A stretch of DNA of 9,761 nucleotides from Deltaproteobacteria bacterium (GTDB lineage: Bacteria; Desulfobacterota; Binatia; UBA9968): NCBI GenBank assembly GCA_023250495.1, contig JAHFAP010000115.1, forward strand, positions 1 to 9,761, written 5' to 3'. Positions within the stretch are counted from its first letter, which is position 1. Each line of letters starts with the position of its first letter. The notes beneath the pieces are model-generated. The model saw only the letters and a program-made list of their open reading frames with translations, did no database searches and was not told the origin of the DNA. The position numbers and the translations under genes were made by a program. Shown in pieces: positions 1 to 5,193 of this stretch.

Positions 1-1111
1 CGACGATGACGTCGCCGCCGATCTTCTTCGTCCGGTTCCAGGAGCCGTGGCGCGCGATGAAGATTGTATTCTTGTACTGGCTTGGGAACATGTTGCCCGT
101 GTAGAACCGCATGCCGAGCGCGGCCGAGTGCGGGCCGAGCAAGGCGACCGGCTTCTCGAACTCGTCGCACGAGCGTCCCCAGCCCAGCTCGCGATCCGTG
201 AAATTGCCCTGGTGGCAGTACGGAAAGCCGAAATGCTGGCCGATCTTGGTGACGCGATTGAGCTCATCTTCGGGCAGGTCTTCCGACAGCCAGTCGCGTC
301 CGTTGTCGGTGAAATAAAACTCCTTCGTCACCGGGTGCCAGTCAAAGCCGACCGAGTTGCGCACGCCGCGCGCGACTACCTCGGCGCCGCTGCCGTCGAG
401 GTTGATGCGCCGTATCTGCCCGTTGGTCGCGGGCGGCTCGCAGATATTGCACGGCGCGCCGACGTTTACGTAGAGCTTGTTGTCCGGCCCCAAGCCCATG
501 AATTTCCAGCCGTGCGACTGATGGTTGAGAAAATCGCTGTAGATGACGACGGGCTTCGGCGGGTTGTCGAGGTTGTCCTCGATCATTTCGAGCTTGGAAA
601 TCCTGGTGCCTTCAGCGATGTAGAGCGTACCCTTGTGGAAGGAGAGACCGTTCGGCCGGTCCAGACCCGAGGCGATGACTTTGGTTTCGCGTTTCCCGTT
701 CTTATCAACGATGGCATAAACCTTGTCGAGAATGCGGTTGCTGACGAACACGGTCCCCTTGTCGCCGAGCCTGAGCGAACGCGCATTCGCAATCCCGCTG
801 GCGTAGACTTCGATCTTGAAGCCCTTGGGCAGCTTGAGCTGCGGGATCGGCAGTTTGTCTTCAGGCGTCGGGATCGGCGGTGGCGCGATGCTGCGCAGCT
901 GCTTAGCGACTTCGGCATTGGGAATGTCGGGTCGTCCCGGAACGGTCGTCGGCTGCGGTTGCAACGGGGGCATTGGTTTTGACGCCTCTGTCGCCGGTTG
1001 AGCCGCGGGTTTGTCAACTGCCTGCTGCGCGAAAGCGGGCGGGGCGACAAGAAGAGCGCTTAGGGTACCGGCGAGCAAAAGGCCATGCTGTGTCGATGAA
1101 CGTGTGATCAT
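1..1111 (-). CDS. PQQ-dependent sugar (sorbosone/glucose) dehydrogenase-like protein, 3' end cut by window edge
   Basis: The frame is open from an ATG at 1111 to the left edge (about 370 codons, no stop), so the C-terminus is missing. A perfect AGGAGG (1119-1124) lies 7 nt before the ATG and fixes the start. Residues 1-28 form a Sec signal peptide with a likely cut at AFA|QQ. A Pro-rich linker follows to about residue 65, then a beta-propeller with SGLDRPNGLSF, the NVGAPCNICEP segment (C221 and C224), GVRNSVGFDWHP, TDNGRDW and HGSWNR near 355-360. These are hallmarks of the GSDH/sorbosone dehydrogenase family, which oxidises sugars or related alcohols in the periplasm with PQQ and passes electrons to the respiratory chain. 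CNIC is not a haem site because no His follows. The real substrate is unknown, and many family members are called only L-sorbosone dehydrogenase by homology. A long overlapping reading frame on the other strand (47-982) is a shadow. Confidence 0.9.
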   Translation of the reverse strand, partial: MITRSSTQHGLLLAGTLSALLVAPPAFAQQAVDKPAAQPATEASKPMPPLQPQPTTVPGRPDIPNAEVAKQLRSIAPPPIPTPEDKLPIPQLKLPKGFKIEVYASGIANARSLRLGDKGTVFVSNRILDKVYAIVDKNGKRETKVIASGLDRPNGLSFHKGTLYIAEGTRISKLEMIEDNLDNPPKPVVIYSDFLNHQSHGWKFMGLGPDNKLYVNVGAPCNICEPPATNGQIRRINLDGSGAEVVARGVRNSVGFDWHPVTKEFYFTDNGRDWLSEDLPEDELNRVTKIGQHFGFPYCHQGNFTDRELGWGRSCDEFEKPVALLGPHSAALGMRFYTGNMFPSQYKNTIFIARHGSWNRTKKIGGDVIV

Positions 1112-1167
1112 AAAGGATCCTCCTGGTATGAACTTAAAGAAAATCGCTTTTTGAAGTCAGCCGAACT

Positions 1168-1249
1168 CAAAATTACCCGCGAGCGGCCAGCGTTCCAGGG
1201 CCTCAAGCAGCGACCAGAGGCAACAGACTGACGGCTAGCGCTAATTTTG
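1168..1249 (-). promoter_or_regulatory. Foldable 5' leader of the PQQ dehydrogenase gene
   Basis: On the minus strand the predicted transcript would begin around 1248. An 8-bp perfect inverted repeat (CAAAATTA at 1168-1175 with TAATTTTG at 1242-1249) is extended inward by a 6-of-7 match (1178-1184 with 1235-1241). This would close a loop of about 50 nt containing a smaller GCCTC/GAGGC hairpin (1200-1204 with 1217-1221). The stem would tie down the very 5' end of the mRNA. No known riboswitch class is recognised; the pairing is seen in the sequence, the regulatory role is inference. Confidence 0.3.
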
Positions 1250-1254
1250 GCCAG

Positions 1255-1283
1255 ACAATATGCAAGATCGACTTGTTTGTCAA
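1255..1283 (-). promoter_or_regulatory. Sigma-70-like promoter for the PQQ dehydrogenase gene
   Basis: On the minus strand, TTGACA (1283-1278, perfect -35) is followed after exactly 17 nt by TATTGT (1260-1255, four of six matches to the -10). Transcription would start near 1248, giving a leader of about 137 nt before the ATG at 1111. Confidence 0.5.
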
Positions 1284-1332
1284 CTTTAACTCGACTCCAG
1301 CCGTCGAGGGTCACGTCGAGTGTCAAGCCCGA

Positions 1333-1349
1333 CAATCTTGACAATCTTT
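1333..1349. repeat. 17-bp intergenic repeat, copy 1
   Basis: CAATCTTGACAATCTTT differs from the copy at 4614-4630 by one base. Each copy is itself two direct CAATCTT half-units 9 nt apart (start to start). Both lie in intergenic DNA upstream of plus-strand genes. The spacing of about one helical turn would fit a protein site, but it could also be a leftover of a dispersed repeat. Confidence 0.4.
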
Positions 1350-1460
1350 CCTGAACCGCAAGCGGCGACGAATCAAGAAAGGCATGAGGCTTGAGGCAAC
1401 AGTAAAAACAGGTGAGGTTTGAGATCAAGGTTAGGAATCAGACCAACGCCCTTTGATCCC

Positions 1461-1490
1461 TTGACGCCCCACCTCAATTCGCCCTAATTT
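1461..1490 (+). promoter_or_regulatory. Weak promoter candidate for the solute-binding protein gene
   Basis: TTGACG (1461-1466, five of six to the -35) is followed after 18 nt by TAATTT (1485-1490, a poor -10). It is the only reasonable pair I see on the plus strand ahead of the gene at 1571, and the start would fall near 1497. Confidence 0.25.
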
Positions 1491-1570
1491 ACGCATAACT
1501 AATCCAGGCCGGGTTCTCGAACCCGTCACATCTTTGATCCTGCATCATTGCCCGGAATGGATTTTCCCCG

Positions 1571-2722
1571 TTGGGCTTTTTGGTGAGCGATCGGAGCGCC
1601 GCAGGCTTAATCAAGTTTGATAAGTCGGAAACCGAGATTTCATTGCGGGTATCTTTTCTCGCCTCAATGCTTTTTCTGGCCGCGCTGTTGACCGCCGGCG
1701 CAGGCGCGGCTGCCACGGTTGGCGAGGTCTTGAAAAAAATCGAGAATCTCCCTCCCGCGCAGCGCAAGGCCTCCCTTGAGGAGGGCGCCAGGAAAGAAGG
1801 CCAGGTGGTCTTTTACACCTCAATGAGCCTGTCCGATTATCCGAAGATCATGGCGGCCTTCGAGCAGGCCCATCCTTACATTAAAGCGAATGCCTTTCGC
1901 TTAACGCAATCAGCGGTGGTAAGGAAAGTCGACACCGAGGCCAGAGCGGGGCGTCACGCAGTGGACGTCGTCGGGTCAGCCGCCGTAGAGATGTGGGAGC
2001 TCAAAGAGATGCGGCTGTCGACATCTTACCTCTCTCCAGAGCGAAAGGCCTTCCCTCCCGGCTCTTTTGATCCCGAGGGATACTGGGCTGCATTCGAGGT
2101 CACTCCGATTGTGATCGCGTTCAATACCAAACTCGTTCCGTCTCTGGAGGCTCCCCAAAGTTACCAAGACCTCCTCAACCCCAAGTGGAAGGGAAAAATA
2201 AGCCTCGGCACCGATGAGTACGAGTGGTTCCATGTCATGCTGGAGCACATGGGCAAGCAAAAGGGGATCGAGTACATGAGGGCTTTGGCAAAGCAGAATC
2301 TTCACATGCCCGGCGCCAGCAGTATTATGAGAATTCAACTGCTGCTCGCCGGAGAGTCCGCGGTCGCGCTCGCGGCGCGCGGGCGAAGAATCACCGAGCT
2401 CAAGGAAAAGGGGGCGCCGATCAATTTCGTCGCGGCGGACCCTTACGGCGGCGAACCGAATTTGCTCGCCTTGATGCAGCGGGCGCCCAACCCGCACGCG
2501 GCTATTCTGTTTTTCGACTGGATGCTGTCGGAAGAGGGCCAGAACAAGATATCGGATCTCGTGGGAAGGATCAGCATTCGGAAGGGCGTCAAGCATCAAC
2601 CGCGCATCCAAGAGCTTTTTCAAAAGGAGTTTGTCTTTGTAAGACCGTCCTCGATTGGACCAAAATTAAAAGAAACCGTGCAACTCTATAACCAAGCCTT
2701 CGGACTCCAAGGGATCCAGTAG
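1571..2722 (+). CDS. Periplasmic extracellular solute-binding protein (ABC-type, Fe3+/family 1-like), orphan
   Basis: The 383-codon frame encodes a type II periplasmic binding protein. After a hydrophobic signal segment (FLASMLFLAALLTAGAGAAA), the mature part opens with EGARKEGQVVFYTS, the usual first beta strand of iron(III)/family 1 binding proteins. PIVIAFNTKLV, the SYQDLLNPKWKGKISLGTDE block and the C-terminal FFDWMLSEEGQ are also typical. Such proteins bind a solute in the periplasm and deliver it to an ABC permease. No permease or ATPase gene is adjacent, so it is an orphan here. The start is uncertain: no ATG precedes the signal peptide, the in-frame stop lies at 1535, and 1571 (TTG) is only the outermost start allowed. 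TTG at 1643, giving a normal-length signal peptide with an N-terminal Arg, or ATG at 1667 are alternatives, and none has a good Shine-Dalgarno. The ligand cannot be read: iron, thiamine and small acids are all bound by relatives. Confidence 0.85.
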   Translation: MGFLVSDRSAAGLIKFDKSETEISLRVSFLASMLFLAALLTAGAGAAATVGEVLKKIENLPPAQRKASLEEGARKEGQVVFYTSMSLSDYPKIMAAFEQAHPYIKANAFRLTQSAVVRKVDTEARAGRHAVDVVGSAAVEMWELKEMRLSTSYLSPERKAFPPGSFDPEGYWAAFEVTPIVIAFNTKLVPSLEAPQSYQDLLNPKWKGKISLGTDEYEWFHVMLEHMGKQKGIEYMRALAKQNLHMPGASSIMRIQLLLAGESAVALAARGRRITELKEKGAPINFVAADPYGGEPNLLALMQRAPNPHAAILFFDWMLSEEGQNKISDLVGRISIRKGVKHQPRIQELFQKEFVFVRPSSIGPKLKETVQLYNQAFGLQGIQ

Positions 2723-2781
2723 CTCTAGATTGATCCCGTTTTCCTTCGCTTTGGGTATTTCACCAGAGAGAAACGACACAG

Positions 2782-2827
2782 AAATTCCGGGGACAGTATA
2801 CTTCCTTTTAGCAAAGGATGAAGGAAG
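2782..2827. repeat. REP-like intergenic sequence with GGGGACAGTATACTT core
   Basis: AATTCCGGGGACAGTATACT (from 2783) resembles repeat cores that I recall from intergenic DNA near REP-associated tyrosine transposases in many uncultured bacteria. It contains the 8-bp palindrome AGTATACT (2795-2802). The inverted repeat CTTCCTT (2801-2807) / AAGGAAG (2821-2827) follows directly, with a nested CCTTT/AAAGG. It lies between two convergent genes, a usual place for such elements. No transposase is present in the window. It has no T-run, so a rho-independent terminator is not supported. Confidence 0.4.
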
Positions 2828-2832
2828 GCGTT

Positions 2833-2860
2833 GGCGATAGGCTTGAGGCGCGAGGCGACA
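2833..2860. repeat. Degenerate heptamer tandem repeat, four units
   Basis: Four adjacent 7-nt units GGCGATA, GGCTTGA, GGCGCGA and GGCGACA follow one another (pattern GGCNNNA), with GGC beginning a fifth at 2861. The array ends 4 bp before the MFS stop codon. It looks like a short variable heptanucleotide repeat tract. Confidence 0.5.
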
Positions 2861-2864
2861 GGCC

Positions 2865-4205
2865 CTACCGGATATGCCGCGCGCGCGGCAGCGCCACGTG
2901 GATCGCGATCATAGCCAGCGAGCCCACTGCGCCCATCGACGCCACAGCCCACTGGGCCCCCCAGAGCGCCGCCAGGGCCCCGACGAGCATGCTTCCTACG
3001 GTCATGACGACCTGGCTCATGTGGAATATCGCCGTCGTGCGGCCGCGGAGGTCTGAAGGAGAGTGGGATTGGATAACGGTTTGCACCAGGGCGTGGGCGT
3101 GCACGTGGCAGAGGCCTACGATCCCCATCAGCGCCATTGACAGCCCGAACCAGGGTGACGCCGCGAAGGCTACGATGACCAATCCGTATAACGTCACGCC
3201 TCCCAGCATGAGCATGCCCCTCGGCAGCCGGTCGCCGAGGGACGCGACGAGCAGGGCGCTGCCCAGCGCGCCAACGCCCATAGCGGTGAGAAGCAACCCT
3301 TGCCCGGTGGCCCCGACTCCAAGGAGGTCGCGCGCAAACACCGGCAGGAGCGTCGTGAATGGGACGATGAACAGCGACGCAAACATCACGATGAGGAGAC
3401 CGGTGCGAACGGCCTCGTTCCTCCAGCTGAACTTCCACCCTTCGATGATGCTCTGGCCGAAGGATTCCCCGTGAGCGGAGCGCCCGCCGGCGCCGGCAGA
3501 GGAGCGCTGCGCGGAGCGCAGCTGCACGGTCCAGACGGTCGCCAAGAAGAAAAAAGCCGCTTGAACGAAATACGAGCCGGCGGTGCCGAACATGGCGATG
3601 AGCACGCCGGCCAGGGCCGGGCCGATGCTTCGCGCAACGTTGAAGGCGACGGCGTTGAGACCGATGGCGTTGATCAATTTATGGGGCGGCACGGCATCGG
3701 CAACCATCGCGGCCCGCGCCGGCTGCTGAAAAACTTGGGCGACCGCCATCAAGATGGCGGTGACGTAGACGTGCCACGGCTGGATCCGGCCGGTAAAAAT
3801 CAGCAGCGCTGTCGCGGCATACACAAGCCCGTTCATGAATTGGGCCACGACCACCTGCGTCTTGCGGGAATAGCGGTCGGCGGCGCTGCCCGCCACCGGA
3901 GACAATAAGAGAAACGGTATGGCTTGAATTCCCCGCACCAGGCCAAGCTGGAGCGCTGAGTCCGTCAGTTCATAAATAAGCCAACCGCGGGTGACCTGAT
4001 CCATCCAGGTCCCCATCCCCGTGCATGCCTGCCCGAGCCAGAGCAAACGGAACTCGCGGTGGCGCAGCGCCTCAAAGGCCCGCAGTTGAAGCAACGCCTG
4101 GAGCGGACGCCAGGACTGCCGAGCCGCGACCAGCGGGGCGGCTTCGCTCGCCGGCGCTTCGGGGGTTTCTTTCTCGATGGTTGGTGAACGCAGCGTAGAC
4201 TCCAC
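2865..4205 (-). CDS. MFS exporter of the enterobactin-exporter-like (MFS_3) type
   Basis: The 446-residue product has a soluble, Glu/Ala-rich N-terminus of about 45 residues and then twelve likely membrane spans. Loop motif A of the major facilitator superfamily is clear at 106-115 (GSAADRYSRK). QQPARAAMVADAVP (160-173) and NAVAFNVARSIGPALAG (184-200) are signatures of the MFS_3/EntS group of drug and siderophore exporters. It would sit in the inner membrane and expel a small molecule by proton antiport. The first codon is GTG at 4205; no ATG occurs before the first spans and the Shine-Dalgarno is weak, so the exact start is open. Length is normal (relatives about 400-540). It stands alone, convergent to the solute-binding protein gene, so its substrate cannot be inferred from neighbours. 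Confidence 0.88.
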   Translation of the reverse strand: MESTLRSPTIEKETPEAPASEAAPLVAARQSWRPLQALLQLRAFEALRHREFRLLWLGQACTGMGTWMDQVTRGWLIYELTDSALQLGLVRGIQAIPFLLLSPVAGSAADRYSRKTQVVVAQFMNGLVYAATALLIFTGRIQPWHVYVTAILMAVAQVFQQPARAAMVADAVPPHKLINAIGLNAVAFNVARSIGPALAGVLIAMFGTAGSYFVQAAFFFLATVWTVQLRSAQRSSAGAGGRSAHGESFGQSIIEGWKFSWRNEAVRTGLLIVMFASLFIVPFTTLLPVFARDLLGVGATGQGLLLTAMGVGALGSALLVASLGDRLPRGMLMLGGVTLYGLVIVAFAASPWFGLSMALMGIVGLCHVHAHALVQTVIQSHSPSDLRGRTTAIFHMSQVVMTVGSMLVGALAALWGAQWAVASMGAVGSLAMIAIHVALPRARHIR

Positions 4206-4331
4206 AACTAGCCGAAGGGGATTATCTCTCTCGATTTCCTCGAGCCGCTGAGTGAGGATGATCTTTCCCTATATCACGGAGCAGACGTTTTGTAGATAGA
4301 AGCGAGCTAACCGGGGTCGCGTCTTGGTAGC

Positions 4332-4454
4332 CTGTTGAAATTCCCTCGTAGCAGTCTTGTCATTCTGAGCAAGGCGAAGAATCTCCAGAAGAAATTTAGA
4401 GATTCTTCGTCGCGTTAGGCTCCTCAGAATGACCACGTGGACCTTTTTCAACAG
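4332..4454. mobile_element. MITE-like non-autonomous inverted-repeat element
   Basis: The ends are inverted copies: CTGTTGAAA (4332-4340) and TTTCAACAG (4446-4454). Inside is a second, longer pair of arms: TCATTCTGAG (4360-4369) with CTCAGAATGA (4423-4432), and GCGAAGAATCT (4374-4384) with AGATTCTTCGT (4400-4410). The whole 123 bp would fold into a long imperfect hairpin. The TCATTCTGAGC...GAAGAATCT core is a widely dispersed intergenic hairpin that I recall from many bacterial genomes. No transposase is encoded. The right end also forms a separate palindrome with flanking DNA (TCAACAG-T-CTGTTGA, 4448-4462), hinting at a neighbouring or truncated second copy. No clear target-site duplication was found. 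Confidence 0.6.
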
Positions 4455-4613
4455 TCTGTTGACCTTTGATCTTCAGCCTTCTTGGCTCAGAGCGTCATAT
4501 TTTGCCGCTCCTTCCCGGCTAGTTCCGCCCAAGGAGAAATGGGAATCATACAGCACAGGGCAAAAGTATCCGACACCTGGATTGCCTGAAGCGTTCGATG
4601 GGGTCTGGCCTTG

Positions 4614-4630
4614 CAATCTTGCCAATCTTT
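4614..4630. repeat. 17-bp intergenic repeat, copy 2
   Basis: CAATCTTGCCAATCTTT differs from the copy at 1333-1349 only at the ninth base. It lies 105 bp before the cupin start codon. Confidence 0.4.
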
Positions 4631-4637
4631 AGTCGTT

Positions 4638-4649
4638 AATGACGTCATT
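4638..4649. promoter_or_regulatory. Perfect 12-bp palindrome AATGACGTCATT, possible operator
   Basis: The palindrome is flanked by GTT on the left and, after one extra T, AAC on the right, so the symmetry almost extends to 18 bp. It lies 86 bp upstream of the first gene of the cupin-kelch-GlcG operon, the distance expected for a regulator site. No regulator gene is present in the window to match it. Confidence 0.35.
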
Positions 4650-4658
4650 TAACCGTCC

Positions 4659-4687
4659 TTGAAGGCTGCCCGTGAGGGTGGTAAAAG
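4659..4687 (+). promoter_or_regulatory. Candidate promoter for the cupin-kelch-GlcG operon
   Basis: TTGAAG (4659-4664) and TAAAAG (4682-4687), four of six matches each, are 17 nt apart. Transcription would start near 4694, inside the palindrome at 4691-4706, which supports the pair as a regulated promoter. An alternative is TTGCAA (4611-4616) with GTTAAT (4635-4640), 18 nt apart. Confidence 0.3.
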
Positions 4688-4690
4688 CTC

Positions 4691-4706
4691 GCCATCAGGT
4701 GATGGC
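4691..4706. promoter_or_regulatory. Perfect inverted repeat GCCATCA-GG-TGATGGC, possible operator or leader hairpin
   Basis: Seven-base arms (4691-4697 and 4700-4706) are separated by GG. It lies 14 bp before the cupin Shine-Dalgarno, over the predicted transcription start. As DNA it would suit a dimeric repressor. As RNA the two-base loop is too tight for all seven pairs to form, so a DNA site is likelier. Confidence 0.4.
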
Positions 4707-4735
4707 ATAGTTTATTTAAAGGAGGAGACATCGTC

Positions 4736-5173
4736 ATGCCTGCAGAGTTCATCGATCTTTTGAACCTTCCGGAACTGGACATTGGCCACAGCAAAAAAGT
4801 GCTCTTCAGTTCGGATCATTTTCACACCTGGATCCATGGCGATTATCCGGGAACGAAAGGTCCCATGCACAAGCACAGTGCCGATCAACAGTTCTACTGC
4901 GTCAAGGGAGAGTGCACCTTCCACTTTCCCGACGGATCTTCCCGGGAACTGACCCACGGCATGTTGGTGACCATTCCTGCGGGACAACTCTATCAGCTCG
5001 ATAACACCGGCGATAAATATATGATTCTGCTGGGTGCCCGGGCGGAGTCCGCGGGAAAGCCGCGCTACAGCAAGGACAACCAAGAGGTGGGCGACAACGA
5101 TTACGCGCTAAAAAATCCGGACAAGATCAAGGCGCCCGGAGAAAAGAAGGCGAGAGTCCAGGCCGAATCTTAA
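4736..5173 (+). CDS. Small single-domain cupin with altered metal ligands
   Basis: The 145-residue product is one cupin barrel without a signal peptide, so probably cytoplasmic. GGAGGAG (4721-4727) 8 nt before the ATG fixes the start. Motif 1 reads GPMHKHSADQQFYCVKGE: the HxH pair (H45, H47) is kept, but the usual Glu ligand is Gln (Q51 or Q52). Motif 2 reads GMLVTIPAGQLYQLDN: the usual His is Tyr (Y86), while the closing Asn (N90) is kept. Only two of the four classical metal ligands remain, so metal binding and dioxygenase or isomerase activity cannot be assumed; a sugar, acid or effector-binding role is possible. The tail from about residue 105 is charged and Lys-rich. It is first in a three-gene operon, 20 nt ahead of the kelch gene. 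Family assignment is firm, function unknown. Confidence 0.85.
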   Translation: MPAEFIDLLNLPELDIGHSKKVLFSSDHFHTWIHGDYPGTKGPMHKHSADQQFYCVKGECTFHFPDGSSRELTHGMLVTIPAGQLYQLDNTGDKYMILLGARAESAGKPRYSKDNQEVGDNDYALKNPDKIKAPGEKKARVQAES

Positions 5174-5193
5174 CAGACCGTAGGAGGAGAGCC

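Larger units (their letters stand above)
1112..1570. other. Non-coding region between divergent genes
   Basis: About 460 bp separate the dehydrogenase start (minus) from the solute-binding protein (plus). It holds the dehydrogenase Shine-Dalgarno, its promoter-like sequence and a foldable leader, a 17-bp repeat also found near 4614, and a weak promoter candidate for the plus-strand gene. A 106-codon minus-strand open frame at 1108-1428 has a Cys/Ser/Arg-rich composition with no recognisable domain and overlaps the dehydrogenase Shine-Dalgarno, so I do not call it a gene. Confidence 0.6.
4206..4735. other. Non-coding region between divergent MFS and cupin genes
   Basis: This 530-bp stretch holds a MITE-like inverted-repeat element (4332-4454), copy 2 of a 17-bp repeat (4614-4630), two perfect palindromes (4638-4649 and 4691-4706) and the strong Shine-Dalgarno of the cupin gene. 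Short open frames at 4269-4451 (minus) and 4429-4632 (plus) run through the repeat, encode nothing recognisable and are not called. Confidence 0.6.

Noticed and set aside
47..982. Plus-strand open frame of 311 codons
   Set aside because: It lies wholly antisense to the PQQ dehydrogenase, whose motifs (HGSWNR, CNIC, GVRNSVGFDWHP) are unmistakable; the plus-strand product is Val/Arg/Glu-rich with no domain, a usual shadow in GC-rich DNA.
1108..1428. Minus-strand 106-codon open frame covering the dehydrogenase leader
   Set aside because: No recognisable domain, odd composition, and it spans the promoter and Shine-Dalgarno of the real gene.
1976..2623. Minus-strand 215-codon open frame inside the solute-binding protein gene
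   Set aside because: Antisense shadow; the plus strand has clear binding-protein motifs throughout.
2801..2827. Hairpin as a rho-independent terminator for the two convergent genes
   Set aside because: The arms are AT-rich with a 13-nt loop and no T-run follows on either strand.
2725..3474. Large open frames on both strands over the 3' half of the MFS gene (237 and 218 codons)
   Set aside because: Arg/Pro/Ala-rich products with no domain; the MFS frame has membrane spans and signature motifs across the same DNA.
4332..4462. CRISPR-like or tRNA-like structure in the 4.3-4.5 kb gap
   Set aside because: No regularly spaced direct repeats with unique spacers and no cloverleaf; nested inverted repeats explain the structure as a MITE-like hairpin.
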